From Marinomonas spartinae (GTDB lineage: Bacteria > Pseudomonadota > Gammaproteobacteria > Pseudomonadales > Marinomonadaceae), in assembly GCF_016461715.1 (NCBI RefSeq), contig NZ_JAEMUI010000010.1, forward strand, positions 1-64,000: a stretch of 64,000 nucleotides of DNA. Direction: 5' to 3'. Both the position numbers and the translations under genes were made by a program. Below are positions 27,806-39,408 of this stretch, piece after piece. Each line of letters opens with the position of its first letter. Position 1 is the first letter of the stretch. The notes under the pieces were generated by a model, which saw only the letters and a list, made by a program, of their open reading frames with translations, was not told where the DNA came from and did not search any database.

Positions 27806-27880
27806 AGTGCTCTGTAACAACTTACGGTCCAAGCAAGAAAATCGAACTGTTTTTTTGTATTGTCGCGGGAGAATCCGACC

Positions 27881-30800
27881 ATGTTTAAAGCAATTGAAGT
27901 GTTAGAACCAACCTTCATTCAGCGGCCACTTAATGAGTTATGGCAACTTATATCCCCTCTTTATAAAGCGGATGAAGAGGCGTGGCTGAATGAATTGTTG
28001 CCCTTGGCAAAACCAACTGATATTGAATTAAAAAATTGCACGGATGCAGCGACGCACTTGATTGAGCAAGTTCGTAAAGACGACGACAGCATGTCCATGA
28101 TCGACGCCTTGTTGTTGGAATACAGCCTTGATACCAAAGAAGGTATCTTGTTGATGTGTCTCGCCGAAGCCCTAATGCGCGTACCCGACAAAGAAACGGC
28201 CGATGCCTTTATCAAAGACCGTTTAAGTGTGGCGGATTGGGCATCCCACGCCAAAAACTCAGACTCTTTCTTTGTCAATGCGTCCACTTGGGGACTCTTG
28301 CTAACCGGCAAAATCGTCACCATGGATGAAGAAAAAGATGGTAAGCCTGCGAACTTAGTGAATCGCATGATCAACCGTGTGTCCGAACCGGTAATACGTA
28401 AAGCGATGAACCAAGCCATGAAAATCATGGGGCACCAATTCGTATTGGGTCGTAGCATTTCAGAAGCCCTTTCTCGTGGTAAAAGCTATCGAGACAAAGG
28501 CTACACCTACTCTTTCGACATGTTAGGTGAAGCCGCCTTGACCGCATCGGATGCAGAAAAATACTTACAATCTTATATGCAAGCCATCGAATCCGTTGGC
28601 CAGGACACTTACGGAAAAGGCCATCGACCAACGATTTCGATCAAATTGTCAGCCCTTCACCCACGCTACCAAGTGGGTTGTGAAGAACGTGTCATGACAG
28701 AGCTGTTTGACAGTGTAAAACGTCTGATTAGCAAAGCTCGTTCACTGAATGTTGGCATCACCATTGATGCAGAAGAAGCCGATCGTCTGGAACTGTCTCT
28801 CAAATTGTTCGAAAAACTCTACCGCGATGACGTCACTCAAGGCTGGGGGTTGTTCGGACTAGTGATTCAAGCCTACTCTAAACGTGCCTTACCAGTACTG
28901 GCTTGGATTGCAGCCCTAGCGAAAGAGCAAGGTGACCGTATTCCATTGCGTTTAGTAAAAGGCGCTTACTGGGACTCAGAAATTAAACTTTGCCAACAAC
29001 GTGGCATTAATGGTTACCCTGTTTACACTCGTAAAGAAGCCACCGATGTGTCTTATTTGGCCTGTGCACGCTTCCTACTAAGCAAGCATACCCGAGCGAA
29101 TATTTTCCCACAGTTTGCCAGCCACAATGCGCACACTATTGCGGCCATCAGCTGCCTAGCAAAAGAGTTAGGAGCAACGAACCAAGAGTTCGAGTTCCAA
29201 CGTTTGCATGGTATGGGCGACGCCCTTTATAACAGCCTCATCAAAGACAGCGACATTTGCGTGCGTATTTACGCACCTGTTGGTAGCCATAAAGACTTGC
29301 TTCCCTACTTGGTTCGTCGCTTATTAGAAAATGGTGCAAACAGCTCTTTCGTTCACCGTTTGGTTGACGCTCGCTGCCCAATTTCCGAATTGGTTGGCCA
29401 CCCGGTAACCACACTGGAAGGTCGCAAAACTTTGGCAAACCCGTTCATAAAATTACCCATCAATATGTTTGAAGACCGTAAAAACTCCTTCGGTCCAAAC
29501 ATTGAAATCGAATCAGAGTGGCATCCCTTCAAGTCGAAAATCGACACCTTTATGAGCCAAGACACTCAATGGCGCGGCTACCCGATTGTCGGTGGCGAGC
29601 CCGTGACTACTGGCCATACACACAGTGTGAAGAGCCCATACAACCACGACGAGACCGCAGGTCAACTTGACTGGGCAGATCAAGCAACCGTCACCAAAGC
29701 AATTGACCTTGCTGAAGCCGCTTTTCCCGCTTGGTCCGCTCGTCCTGCGTCGGAGCGCGCGGATTGTCTAGAGAAAATGGCGGACTTGATGGAGGAAAAC
29801 TACCCAGAGTTGATGGCGCTGTGTCATCGGGAAGCGGGTAAAACCATCCAAGACAGCATCGATGAAGTACGTGAAGCTGCGGATTTTTGCCGCTATTACG
29901 CGCAACAAGCACGTAGCCATTTCACAACACCCACCACCTTCACCGACTTTCTTGGCGAAGAGAAAAATGTGCTCTTGAATGGTCGTGGCGTCTTTACCTG
30001 CATCAGTCCTTGGAACTTCCCATTGGCAATCTTCACAGGCCAAGTGGTCGCCGCCTTGGTGATGGGCAACACTGTGGTTGCCAAACCCGCAGAGCAAACC
30101 AGCTTAATCGCCATTCGTGCCGTTGAAATGCTCCATAAAGCCGGTGTTCCAGGGGACGTGCTACATCTTTTACCGGGCGATGGTGCCTCTGTTGGTGCCC
30201 CCATCACCAGCGATAAACGGATTGCTGGTGTCGCATTCACAGGTTCAACTGGTACGGCTCAATTGATCAATCGCACCTTAGCAGGTCGAGGGGTTGCCCC
30301 GGTTCCCGTGATCGCCGAAACCGGTGGGCAAAACGCCATGTTAATCGACTCAACTTCGTTACCAGAACAAGTAGTTCGTGATGCGGTTCGCTCTGCTTTT
30401 GCTTCTGCTGGACAACGTTGCTCTGCCCTGCGAGTCATGTTTGTTCAAGCAGACATCGCTGATCGTGTCATTCCTATGATCAAGGGGGCGATGGCCGAGC
30501 AAAGTGTTGGTTTACCAGCGCTTCACAGTACCGATGTGGGTCCAGTCATTGATAAAAAAGCACAAAAGATGTTGCTCGATCACATAGAACACATGACAAA
30601 AGAAGGCAAACTGATTGCTCAATCGACATTGCCAGCGTTTGCGGATAAAGGCACATTCGTTCCGCCGACGGCTTTTGAAATTGCCAGCATTGATCAATTA
30701 ACCGATGAAAAATTTGGCCCAATCCTTCACGTCGTGCGCTACAAAGCAAAAGACATGGATAAGATCATCGACACCATCAACAACTCAGGTTTTGGTTTAA

Positions 30801-31003
30801 CCATGGGCGTACACAGCCGTAACGAAACCACCTGCGCGCACATTGCCCAACGTGCTCGTGTCGGCAACTTGTACATCAACCGCGACCAAGTAGGCGCCGT
30901 TGTTGGCGTACAACCCTTTGGTGGTCAAGGCTTATCTGGTACCGGTCCAAAGGCTGGTGGTCCACACTATCTACAGCGTTTCGCGACTGAACAATATCTT
31001 TAA
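27881..31003 (+). CDS. putA: Bifunctional proline dehydrogenase / P5C dehydrogenase PutA (no RHH domain)
   Basis: The 1040-residue enzyme oxidises proline to glutamate. The FAD-dependent PRODH barrel (about 1-480) shows ISIKLSALHPRYQ, RLVKGAYWDSEIK and FASHNAHT. The P5C dehydrogenase domain (about 540-1035) shows SPWNFPLAIFTGQ, FTGSTGTAQ, AETGGQNAM and the catalytic Cys in SAGQRCSALR. It starts straight into the alpha domain, so the N-terminal ribbon-helix-helix repressor domain of E. coli PutA is absent. The chain stops just after the P5CDH domain, and its C-terminal ALDH-like domain is encoded by the next gene. GGGAG lies 9 nt before ATG 27881. Confidence 0.96.
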   Translation: MFKAIEVLEPTFIQRPLNELWQLISPLYKADEEAWLNELLPLAKPTDIELKNCTDAATHLIEQVRKDDDSMSMIDALLLEYSLDTKEGILLMCLAEALMRVPDKETADAFIKDRLSVADWASHAKNSDSFFVNASTWGLLLTGKIVTMDEEKDGKPANLVNRMINRVSEPVIRKAMNQAMKIMGHQFVLGRSISEALSRGKSYRDKGYTYSFDMLGEAALTASDAEKYLQSYMQAIESVGQDTYGKGHRPTISIKLSALHPRYQVGCEERVMTELFDSVKRLISKARSLNVGITIDAEEADRLELSLKLFEKLYRDDVTQGWGLFGLVIQAYSKRALPVLAWIAALAKEQGDRIPLRLVKGAYWDSEIKLCQQRGINGYPVYTRKEATDVSYLACARFLLSKHTRANIFPQFASHNAHTIAAISCLAKELGATNQEFEFQRLHGMGDALYNSLIKDSDICVRIYAPVGSHKDLLPYLVRRLLENGANSSFVHRLVDARCPISELVGHPVTTLEGRKTLANPFIKLPINMFEDRKNSFGPNIEIESEWHPFKSKIDTFMSQDTQWRGYPIVGGEPVTTGHTHSVKSPYNHDETAGQLDWADQATVTKAIDLAEAAFPAWSARPASERADCLEKMADLMEENYPELMALCHREAGKTIQDSIDEVREAADFCRYYAQQARSHFTTPTTFTDFLGEEKNVLLNGRGVFTCISPWNFPLAIFTGQVVAALVMGNTVVAKPAEQTSLIAIRAVEMLHKAGVPGDVLHLLPGDGASVGAPITSDKRIAGVAFTGSTGTAQLINRTLAGRGVAPVPVIAETGGQNAMLIDSTSLPEQVVRDAVRSAFASAGQRCSALRVMFVQADIADRVIPMIKGAMAEQSVGLPALHSTDVGPVIDKKAQKMLLDHIEHMTKEGKLIAQSTLPAFADKGTFVPPTAFEIASIDQLTDEKFGPILHVVRYKAKDMDKIIDTINNSGFGLTMGVHSRNETTCAHIAQRARVGNLYINRDQVGAVVGVQPFGGQGLSGTGPKAGGPHYLQRFATEQYL

Positions 31004-31027
31004 GTCGGCGTATAAGGAGACATGGTA

Positions 31028-31711
31028 ATGACAATCATACAACCTATTCAAATTGATGTCGCTCGAAGCGCCTTTGAAGCTTGGGATTCATTAGGAGTTA
31101 ATGGCCGCGTTGAGCGCTTAGCTCGCACCATGACCCTATTGCCAGAAGCACAGCGAAAAATGGCAGTTTGGCAACTGAATAATGCCCAACACGAAATTGC
31201 AGAAACCCTAGTGATGCCAGGGCCAACAGGGGAAAGAAACGAGCTTTCGACCCAAGGTCGTGGTCCTTTCCTATGCCTGTCGGACTTTGAGACAGACAAT
31301 GCCAAAGTAGGCTTAGTGGGGCAAATTTTTGCGGCGCTGGTCGCTGGTAACCCGGTTATCACGGTTGGCCTTATGGGCCAGGAAATCATGGATGCCATTC
31401 TGGACGCCGTCCCAGAAGGTATTATTCAAAACGTCGCCGAGTCCGCCGTTGATTCATTAATTGAAGCGGATCATCTTGCTGGTGTCGCCATTTTATGCGA
31501 TGCCGACAAGGCACAGTCTTTGAGTAAACGCTTGGCTGACAAAAGTGGTCTGATTTGCCAATTAGTGGAAGAAACCAATCTAGACACATTAGGTAAAATC
31601 GCAACTCCACATTACATTTTGCGTTTTGTGACAGAGCGTGCGGTCTCAATCAACACCACCGCAATCGGTGGTAATGCGACCCTACTGGCACTAGGCAGTA
31701 TGGAAGAATAA
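31028..31711 (+). CDS. Stand-alone C-terminal ALDH-superfamily domain of PutA
   Basis: The 227-residue product matches the C-terminal ALDH-fold domain that long (type B/C) PutA proteins carry after P5CDH: MPGPTGERNELS followed by FLCLSDFE, and the terminal SINTTAIGGNATLLALGS, the counterpart of SVNTAAAGGNASL in E. coli PutA. In fused PutA this non-catalytic domain supports oligomerisation and closes the substrate tunnel. Here it begins at its own ATG (31028; AGGAG 8 nt upstream), 24 bp after the putA stop. It is thus a separate subunit rather than a frameshift product. A bidirectional terminator follows. Confidence 0.85.
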   Translation: MTIIQPIQIDVARSAFEAWDSLGVNGRVERLARTMTLLPEAQRKMAVWQLNNAQHEIAETLVMPGPTGERNELSTQGRGPFLCLSDFETDNAKVGLVGQIFAALVAGNPVITVGLMGQEIMDAILDAVPEGIIQNVAESAVDSLIEADHLAGVAILCDADKAQSLSKRLADKSGLICQLVEETNLDTLGKIATPHYILRFVTERAVSINTTAIGGNATLLALGSMEE

Positions 31712-31743
31712 GTCTCAATATAATCCCTGCTATTGAGTTTTTT

Positions 31744-31779
31744 AAGCCCTCTTTCTCTCTAAAAAAGAGGGCTTTTTTT
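31744..31779. terminator. Bidirectional terminator between the put operon and the giant kinase
   Basis: An 11-bp stem (AAGCCCTCTTT / AAAGAGGGCTT) with a 9-nt loop and a 3' T-run. The mirror A/T runs suit both convergent transcripts. Confidence 0.85.
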
Positions 31780-31794
31780 GTCAAAAAGCAAACG

Positions 31795-34700
31795 CTAGCT
31801 CTGGGATCTTAGCTTAGAGATCCTCTCTCTAGCCCTTTCAAACTCTATGTCATCAACTAAGCTGATGATCTCGTCCACTTGAGACACCCAGTTTGCAGCA
31901 TCAGGATGCTGTTTCAACCGCAACAGTGAGGATGCCACCTGGAAATCAGAGATCGATAGCAAATACTCGATTTGCTCTAACAACCATTCAATAGAAACCT
32001 CTTGTGCTTCAGGAACAGGCGCTTCAGCGTCATCGATAACGGTATAAAGCTTCTCTAGCAAGGTTGATAAGGTCTCACAGACACAATCAAAGAGGTCGAT
32101 ATAAGGGGCCTGATCTTCTAGGCATTTCTCTAGCTGTCGACTCTCTTCCTCCAATTGTGTCGCACCTAAATACGCCGCATTAGACTTAAGCGAGTGAACA
32201 CAAATTCTTAAATCGTCAAGCTGACCCGATGCCTCAAGCTGCTTGAGCAACACCATATTAGTCAAACCGTCCTGAATGAAGTCCTGAATAATCTGTTTAT
32301 AGACCTCTTGTCTTCCTGAAATCCTCGGCAAAGCAAGATCCGTGTTCAACCCGACGTCTTGATTGAGACGCGCGATTAGCTCATCAAATACGAGTGAGCT
32401 TTGCTGCGACGGTTTCGCAGGCATCACAGTCTCCTCCAGCGTCATATAGCGCGACACCATATCTAGAAGAACCTCAGGATTAATGGGTTTGGACATGTAA
32501 TCCGTCATACCCGCATCCAGACAACGCTGTCGGTCTTCCAGCCCCGCATTGGCCGTCATCGCAATAATGGGAAGATCCAGATCTGGATAGCTGTGGCGAA
32601 TGCTGCGAGTGGCCGTAAAGCCATCCATCACTGGCATTTGCAAATCCATTAATAACAGCTGGTGTCTATCAGGGTTCAGCGTTTGCAAGGCCTCTTCACC
32701 GTTTGTCGCAATATCAATACCGACATCCAACTCTTCAAGAAAGCTCACAACAATTTGACGATTCAAGGCATTGTCATCAACCAACAACAGCGTTTTACCC
32801 GCAAGAGATCGAGATTTGCTGCGTTTATGCTCCACCCTAGCATTAGCACTAGCAGGTAATACACACACCTCAGAAACGGCTTCAACGTCATGCTGCCAAG
32901 CACGGCTTTGAGCGCTGCGTTGTAAGGGGATTTGGAAATGGAATGTGGAGCCATGACCCAGTTCACTGTCCAGCCAGATACGGCCATGCATCAAGTCCAC
33001 CAACTGATGACAAATGGCTAAGCCTAGGCCAGATCCACCATAACGGCGCGTGATCGAGTCATCGACTTGAGTAAAAGGCTGGAATAAGCATGTTTGCTGC
33101 TCTAATGTCATCCCCACGCCAGTATCCTGCACACTAAAGCTCAATACTTCTTCACCATCCGCCAAGAGCTGGGGTGACACAGTGATTGTAATGTGCCCCC
33201 TGTCGGTAAATTTAATGGCGTTATTCACTAAATTAATCAGCACCTGTTGAATACGCAGTGGGTCACCTAGCAAATCAACAGGGGTTTGATCTGCAATATT
33301 TATCTCCAGATTGAGGTGCTTCTCCTGAGCCTTGATGGAGCTCACCATCAAGACATGGTCGATAACCTGCTTAAGAGAGAATGCCGTGGTTTCAATGGTC
33401 ATTTTCTTGGCTTCAATCTTAGAGTAGTCAAGAATATCGTTGATAATCCCCATCAAGGCTTCGGCCGATACGAGAATATTATCGACAAAACCTCTCTGTT
33501 TAGCGCTAAGCGGCGTTTTTTGCGTCAGCTTACCCATCCCAATGATGGCATTCATAGGTGTTCGAATCTCATGACTCATGGTAGCTAAAAACATCGATTT
33601 CGCACGATTGGCTTCTTCCGCTTGACGTTTGGCGTAGCTTAATTGTTCCGTACGCTCTGCTACACGTTTTTCAAGGGTGGCATAGACCAAGGCATTGTCG
33701 ATAGAAATGGCCGCTTGCCCAGCCAAAATAGCCAACACCTGTAAACGCTCTTGCGTAAAGGCCGATGCTACCAAATTGTTTTCAAGATACAAAAGCCCAA
33801 GGGCCTTACCCCGCTTCACTATCGGATAACAGAGTACGGATTTAGGCTGATACTTCGCAATATAGGGGTCCTTAACGAAGGAAGCGTTCTGTCGTGCATT
33901 ATCAATAATCAGAGGGGTTAACGTACGACGAACATAAGAAAAAATAGACGATGGGTAAGCCAAACTAGCACTGTCTGTCAGGGGAATATCTTGTAACACG
34001 GTCATTTCCCCTTTATCCAGCTCCCCTTGCGCTTCAATGAGCCATTCACTATTGATGTTTAGCGCCAACATTCCCCGTTGTGCCCCTGCTTCCATAAAAA
34101 TGGTGCGCATCAATTTGGTTAGAAGATGCTCAAGCACAATCTCTTCCGAAATAATTTGACTGGCTTTGACAACGGATAATAAATCTAGGCTATTCGACGC
34201 TGTCGTTAAACTCATCTGAGTGCTGTGAGCATCCACACTTTCTCGGGAACGAACCAACTCAGGAAACGCCAACTCAAGTGCAAGCACTTTGGCTTGCGCG
34301 CCCCATCTCATGTAGTTGTGGTGGGCTTCTTTTAAATAAAGTCCTGCAAATTTGCTTTTACCGCGACGCATCCAATAGCGAGCCGCCAGCTCATTTGCTA
34401 TTCCCGCTTGATGTAAAAAGCCTTGCTTATCAGACTCCTCGATCGCTAAATCAAGTAAATCAACGGCCTGTTTATGCTCACCACGCAAGCGAGCTAATTC
34501 AGCACGAATCAGATACACTTTATTGGCAAAGTTATCAGGGTAGTTCGTTGCCCAGTCCGTGAGACGCGAGAGACACACATTGATCTTTGAGATAATAGCG
34601 TGCTTTTCTTCCTCGGACTCTTCTTCGTCACACAAAGAAGCCAAGATAAGCCCCTGCATAAAATAATAGTCCGCATTGGTAAACCAACCAAAGGTAGCAT

Positions 34701-37700
34701 CTAAGGTCACAGCGGCTTTCTCAGCCATGTCGCTTCCTTGTTGATAGCGACCAAATAAAAAACATTCCTGCATTTTATTCAGGTAATAGTAGTTCAAACA
34801 CAAAGCGTGTTTCTGCTGTTCCATATGCTTCACAAACGCATGTTCATTAAAGTCCTCGTCATTCCAGCTTTGTGTTGAATCGCTATGGCCTTGCAATAAA
34901 GCGGTATTCCTTTCCAAGATTTCCAATATCTCTAAGGTATTAGGATCGCCGATACTCTCCAAAATGGGACGAATATGCTGGTTTTCCTTTATCACATCTG
35001 TAAGGGGAAGCCCGGCTAACTTCATGATTTTTAAAATATGAAACGCGCTGTAGCTGATAAAAATACGGTCCCCCACATCCATACCCGCACTCAATGCTGA
35101 CTTAAGCAGAGCGATGCTGTCGTGAAGGGAAGCTGACCATGGACTGTTGGTCACAGCAAACATGGTATATACCTTACAACGCAATTTATGGTTATCTGTT
35201 TTATCGACTAGGTCGACAGATAACTGTCCAAAGCGATAGCCAGTTTCATAATCCCCGTAAAAAATACTCAGCATAGAGCCATAGCAGGTGTAGCCAAAAG
35301 GTGACACATCTGTATTACCATACTGAATAGACAGGGCCACCAGCTTCACCACAGCTAAAGTACTCATGGGTAAGTTGGCGTTAATTGCTGGCCCCCAAAT
35401 CATCCCCAGCAACTGGCATAACATGCGCTTCTCTGCCGCTTGCATGACAGGCAAGTTGAGCAAAGACTCTACCGTGTTCTGCTCTAGATAAGATTGGATG
35501 ATCTGCGACTCACTGAGCATGGCTTGCTCGATTTCCTCAGTGTCTGTTGGCCACTCCACTCCCAGTAGCCGAATGGCGTCACACCCCACATCAAGGGCTT
35601 CTTGGAAGCGCCCGTGGTTTGCATAAAGCTCAACCTGATGGGCATACACTTCGACCTTTTCCATCACCGTCTTCGATTTTTCCAATAAGAGCGCACAATA
35701 TTGATGGCCCGCCTCAACATTGCCGCACAGCAACTCCACTTCGGCACATTCTTTATAACAGGACAAGGTCAGTGGGTAATAATCTTCCCACCCCTTGTGC
35801 TCAAGAATAGCAATGGCGGATTGAATGTAGTGCAATGCATGCTCGTAGGCATTGGCTTTTTTAGCTCGTTGCGAAGCCAGTAAGTTAAGCTCGGCTAACT
35901 CTCGCCGTTTCTCTTCGTCTTCGAGTAATGCGAGAGCCAAATTCAAGTGATTGACTATGCTAAAAAGACTTTCGCTAAGTTGGAAAATCCCCTCTTGCTG
36001 CTGGAAGGCCAAACCAATTGTCAGGTGGCATACCTGACGCTCAGCATCCGGCAACATGTAGTAAGCCGCTTGCTGAACCTGATCGTGCAGAAATTTATAG
36101 CACGATACCCCAAGTTCGGATAATGATGTCTGCGTTGACGCATCCAATTGGACAACTAAACCCTGATCGAGAATCTCTGCAAGCAAATCTGCAGTTTGCT
36201 CAGAAGTTTGATCTGTGAGTAAAGACAGAATGTTGGTATCAAATCGATTACCGATACAAGCAGCCGTTTTCAGCAACGCTTGCGCATCCAGCGAAAGATG
36301 CTCGATTTTTCGTACCATGAGGTCCACAATATGATCGGCCACATCGAGGCGTTCTATTTGCTTTTGATCCCAATGCCATAAGCCTTGCTGTGAATCAAAA
36401 TAGATCAAGCCTTCACTGCTTAGTTCCCCTAAAAACTGCTTTAGAAAGAATGGATTACCCAGTGTTTTACCATAGCAAAGCGCCGCTAAGTGCGCTTGTT
36501 GCTCATCGTCCCGATGCACACTATCTCGAACTAAGGCGTCGACATCTTGCTCTGTGAGTGGCAGTAACTTCAGCTCATTCACGTTGGCATAATTCTCTCT
36601 AAGCTCTTTTATCATCAAAGACAGAGGATGCGTCACGCCAACCTCATTATCTCGATAGGCTCCAATCACCAAAAAATGGTGGGCAGTGCTGCTGGTGATC
36701 AGACTGTTTATCAATCGAAGAGAAGCGCTGTCCGCCCATTGCAGATCGTCAAAAAAGAGGGTTAACGGATGGTCTTGTGAACAAAATAACTGAATGAATT
36801 TTGGGAAGATCAAATTAAAACGGCTTTGCGACTCCATGGCCGACAACTCGATCAACTTTGGCTGCTCACCGATAATTAACTCAAAGCTCGGCGCCAGATC
36901 GGTAATAACACGGCCATTTTCTCCCAGCACACTCAGTAGTTGGGTGCGCCAGTAGTCAATACTCTCCTCTTCTTTCGCGAGCAACAGATGCGCAAGCTGT
37001 TGGCAGGCTTGCTTCAGGGCCGAATACGGCACATCGCGATTAAACTGATCAAATTTACCAGAAACAAAAAAACCGAGATGGGTTTGTGACGCTTGTTTGG
37101 CTTGTTCAACCAAAGACGATTTCCCGACTCCAGAGTACCCCGAGACAAGAAACAGCTCACCACTACCAGAAATACTTTTCTCAACAACCGCATCAAGGTA
37201 GGCGATATCTTTCTCCCTGCCATAGAGTTTTTCGGGCACCTGAAACTGGGGAAACAAATCCTTCTGGGCTAATGGAAAAGGCTCAATCTCACCCGTTGTT
37301 TGTAGCTGTTGTAAACAATAGGCAATATCGCATCCCAAACCACGTGCGCTTTGATAGCGTTCTTCAATGCTTTTGGAAAGGAGTTTTAAAATGATGTCTG
37401 AAACCACTTGTGGAATACGCGGGTCGACTTGATTAGGGGGTATCGGGGAAATGGCTAGATGACTATGAATCAATTCAATAGGATCATGATGGGTAAACGG
37501 TGGCTCCCCCGTCAAACACGCGTATAAAGTGGCTCCCAGAGAATAAAAGTCTGAGCGATAATCAAGCATGCGGTTCATACGCCCCGTTTGCTCTGGGGAA
37601 ATATAGCCTAAAGAACCCGACAAACTAAATACAGGAATCGCCTTGTCTATCGCGGAGGACAACTCCTTGGCAATACCAAAATCAATCAGGCAACACTCAC

Positions 37701-38124
37701 CGGTTTCTCGGTTGCAAATCACGTTGTTTGGATTGATATCACCATGAACAACCTGTGCTTGATGAATCGCCTCCAAGGTATTCGACAGTTGATAGGTCAA
37801 CTGAAGCGTTTCTTCTAACTTCAGTGGCGCGGACTGTAATATTTGAGCAATACTTTCGCCACCAATGTCTTCCATAACTAAAAACAATGAGTGCCCCAGT
37901 TTTTCTAGAGACAGCACACGACAAATACCGTCAATATGGGACAAACGTTGCTGCAGAAGAAACTCTTCTCGAAAACAATTCAACTGCTCGACGCTTGGAA
38001 ACTCCTGCTTTAGTAATTTGATGATGACAGGGAGAGCATCTCGGTTTCTCACCCCACGCAGCACTAACGAGTGTCTGCCATCAAACAATAAAGACTGAGT
38101 TGTATACCCAGGAACTAAGATCAT
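31795..38124 (-). CDS. Giant hybrid kinase: Ser/Thr kinase-AAA ATPase-GAF-histidine kinase-REC-HPt
   Basis: The 2109-residue cytoplasmic protein has six recognisable modules. (1) A Ser/Thr kinase (about 1-265) with HGDINPNN at 126 and DFGIAK at 147. (2) An AAA/STAND ATPase with GYSGVGKSS at about 333 and FFDDLQWAD at about 456. (3) A long helical, TPR-like region (about 600-1310). (4) A GAF domain (about 1320-1480). (5) A histidine kinase with MSHEIRTPM (His about 1515) and [11 protein letters not shown], then a receiver with Asp in [13 protein letters not shown] (about 1825). (6) An HPt with [12 protein letters not shown] (His about 1976). All catalytic residues look intact. It is monocistronic and has no transmembrane segment. 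Signal and targets are unknown. Confidence 0.9.
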   Translation of the reverse strand: MILVPGYTTQSLLFDGRHSLVLRGVRNRDALPVIIKLLKQEFPSVEQLNCFREEFLLQQRLSHIDGICRVLSLEKLGHSLFLVMEDIGGESIAQILQSAPLKLEETLQLTYQLSNTLEAIHQAQVVHGDINPNNVICNRETGECCLIDFGIAKELSSAIDKAIPVFSLSGSLGYISPEQTGRMNRMLDYRSDFYSLGATLYACLTGEPPFTHHDPIELIHSHLAISPIPPNQVDPRIPQVVSDIILKLLSKSIEERYQSARGLGCDIAYCLQQLQTTGEIEPFPLAQKDLFPQFQVPEKLYGREKDIAYLDAVVEKSISGSGELFLVSGYSGVGKSSLVEQAKQASQTHLGFFVSGKFDQFNRDVPYSALKQACQQLAHLLLAKEEESIDYWRTQLLSVLGENGRVITDLAPSFELIIGEQPKLIELSAMESQSRFNLIFPKFIQLFCSQDHPLTLFFDDLQWADSASLRLINSLITSSTAHHFLVIGAYRDNEVGVTHPLSLMIKELRENYANVNELKLLPLTEQDVDALVRDSVHRDDEQQAHLAALCYGKTLGNPFFLKQFLGELSSEGLIYFDSQQGLWHWDQKQIERLDVADHIVDLMVRKIEHLSLDAQALLKTAACIGNRFDTNILSLLTDQTSEQTADLLAEILDQGLVVQLDASTQTSLSELGVSCYKFLHDQVQQAAYYMLPDAERQVCHLTIGLAFQQQEGIFQLSESLFSIVNHLNLALALLEDEEKRRELAELNLLASQRAKKANAYEHALHYIQSAIAILEHKGWEDYYPLTLSCYKECAEVELLCGNVEAGHQYCALLLEKSKTVMEKVEVYAHQVELYANHGRFQEALDVGCDAIRLLGVEWPTDTEEIEQAMLSESQIIQSYLEQNTVESLLNLPVMQAAEKRMLCQLLGMIWGPAINANLPMSTLAVVKLVALSIQYGNTDVSPFGYTCYGSMLSIFYGDYETGYRFGQLSVDLVDKTDNHKLRCKVYTMFAVTNSPWSASLHDSIALLKSALSAGMDVGDRIFISYSAFHILKIMKLAGLPLTDVIKENQHIRPILESIGDPNTLEILEILERNTALLQGHSDSTQSWNDEDFNEHAFVKHMEQQKHALCLNYYYLNKMQECFLFGRYQQGSDMAEKAAVTLDATFGWFTNADYYFMQGLILASLCDEEESEEEKHAIISKINVCLSRLTDWATNYPDNFANKVYLIRAELARLRGEHKQAVDLLDLAIEESDKQGFLHQAGIANELAARYWMRRGKSKFAGLYLKEAHHNYMRWGAQAKVLALELAFPELVRSRESVDAHSTQMSLTTASNSLDLLSVVKASQIISEEIVLEHLLTKLMRTIFMEAGAQRGMLALNINSEWLIEAQGELDKGEMTVLQDIPLTDSASLAYPSSIFSYVRRTLTPLIIDNARQNASFVKDPYIAKYQPKSVLCYPIVKRGKALGLLYLENNLVASAFTQERLQVLAILAGQAAISIDNALVYATLEKRVAERTEQLSYAKRQAEEANRAKSMFLATMSHEIRTPMNAIIGMGKLTQKTPLSAKQRGFVDNILVSAEALMGIINDILDYSKIEAKKMTIETTAFSLKQVIDHVLMVSSIKAQEKHLNLEINIADQTPVDLLGDPLRIQQVLINLVNNAIKFTDRGHITITVSPQLLADGEEVLSFSVQDTGVGMTLEQQTCLFQPFTQVDDSITRRYGGSGLGLAICHQLVDLMHGRIWLDSELGHGSTFHFQIPLQRSAQSRAWQHDVEAVSEVCVLPASANARVEHKRSKSRSLAGKTLLLVDDNALNRQIVVSFLEELDVGIDIATNGEEALQTLNPDRHQLLLMDLQMPVMDGFTATRSIRHSYPDLDLPIIAMTANAGLEDRQRCLDAGMTDYMSKPINPEVLLDMVSRYMTLEETVMPAKPSQQSSLVFDELIARLNQDVGLNTDLALPRISGRQEVYKQIIQDFIQDGLTNMVLLKQLEASGQLDDLRICVHSLKSNAAYLGATQLEEESRQLEKCLEDQAPYIDLFDCVCETLSTLLEKLYTVIDDAEAPVPEAQEVSIEWLLEQIEYLLSISDFQVASSLLRLKQHPDAANWVSQVDEIISLVDDIEFERARERISKLRSQS

Positions 38125-38370
38125 TGTTTATTCCCACCCTACATCATTCAAGACACAGTAACACACTTTCAAAGGCGCTTATTTCATCTACATCTATTAA
38201 CAGTATTGTTGCTAAATCAGAATTATGTACATTTTAAATACAAAATATGCTTTTTGCTGATAACTTACGAACATCTAAATAAACTTTTATTACAATAAAA
38301 AGTACAATTAAAAATTCAATTGCCAGAATTGGACAGCACATCAAATACGTACGGTTTGATATAATCAAGC

Positions 38371-39408
38371 CTATTGTTTTGAGGGTGACAATGCGTTTTC
38401 CCACGATCGAATAAAACGTTTTTTCTTCGACTGGTCCAGATACACCATCAAGGCAGGCCCTAATGGAATGGGATGAAAGTTAATGGTCTGTTTAGTTGAC
38501 AGTAATCTATCCGTCAAAGGATCAAGGCTCGGGTATAAGGCAATCAACTCACTTTTATCCGCCATCACCTGTTGCCCATGTTTAGAAATAAGGTAATGCA
38601 CAAAAGAGCGAGCGTTTTCAACATGCTTCGCCGCCTTGCTGATATACGCTACCCGACTGACCACTAAGGTATAATCTTCAGGGATCACGACACCAATTCT
38701 TGGATCATGTTTTGCTCTCGCCAGGGAGTAAGAGCCAAGCATGTTATAGCCAAGTACAAGCTTATTACTGGCAATATCATCCAATATCTGCGATGTACAG
38801 CAGTACACTTGCGTAATCGTTCTGCCAAGGCTTTCCTGCAAACGCCCACTAATGCTTGACGCCACTTCATCTTGTGTGGCAATCAGATAGCCCAAAGCCG
38901 AGCGTCGCACATCATAAGACCCGACTTTATGAGTGTAAAAAGCATCATTACTGCGCATAGAAAGCGCAAGAGATTCATGGGTACGAGGGATGGTTTTCCC
39001 TTTAAAAGCCTGTTTGTTATACACAAAGACAATGGGTTCGTAGGTAAAACCAACGGCCTCGTTACGCCACTTGGCCCAATCAGGCAAAGCCTCTAACGCG
39101 GAATCTTTAATCGGCTGAGCATAGCCATCATTGACCAGACGAACTTGCAAATCCATTGAAGAGCTGATCACCACATCTGGCTGCTGGTCTAAGGGCAGTT
39201 TTTTAATAGTCTGATAGAGCTGTAGTGTATTAAACTCATGGTAATTCACCTGAACATCAGGGTGACGCGCTCGATAATCGTCTAACAACGGCTTAATCGC
39301 CCGCAGGTCAGTGGCACTGTATATATCAAGTGCATTTGAGTTGCTTTTAGGGGCAGCAAACAAAGCAGATGAAAACACAATCCATAAGCCTATAAAGTAG
39401 TATCGCAT
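38371..39408 (-). CDS. Periplasmic type 2 substrate-binding protein linked to the TctDE-like two-component system
   Basis: The 345-residue protein with an N-terminal signal peptide (cleavage near FAA) resembles iron/thiamine-type extracellular binding proteins: DIYSATDLRAIKPLLDDYRA, QQPDVVISSSMDLQ, GFTYEPIVFVYN. No permease or ATPase for it is nearby. Its ATG overlaps the stop of the sensor kinase gene by 1 nt, so it is the third gene of a regulator-kinase-SBP operon. I infer that it senses the transported carboxylate in the periplasm and signals to the kinase rather than feeding a transporter. Confidence 0.8.
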   Translation of the reverse strand: MRYYFIGLWIVFSSALFAAPKSNSNALDIYSATDLRAIKPLLDDYRARHPDVQVNYHEFNTLQLYQTIKKLPLDQQPDVVISSSMDLQVRLVNDGYAQPIKDSALEALPDWAKWRNEAVGFTYEPIVFVYNKQAFKGKTIPRTHESLALSMRSNDAFYTHKVGSYDVRRSALGYLIATQDEVASSISGRLQESLGRTITQVYCCTSQILDDIASNKLVLGYNMLGSYSLARAKHDPRIGVVIPEDYTLVVSRVAYISKAAKHVENARSFVHYLISKHGQQVMADKSELIALYPSLDPLTDRLLSTKQTINFHPIPLGPALMVYLDQSKKKRFIRSWENALSPSKQ

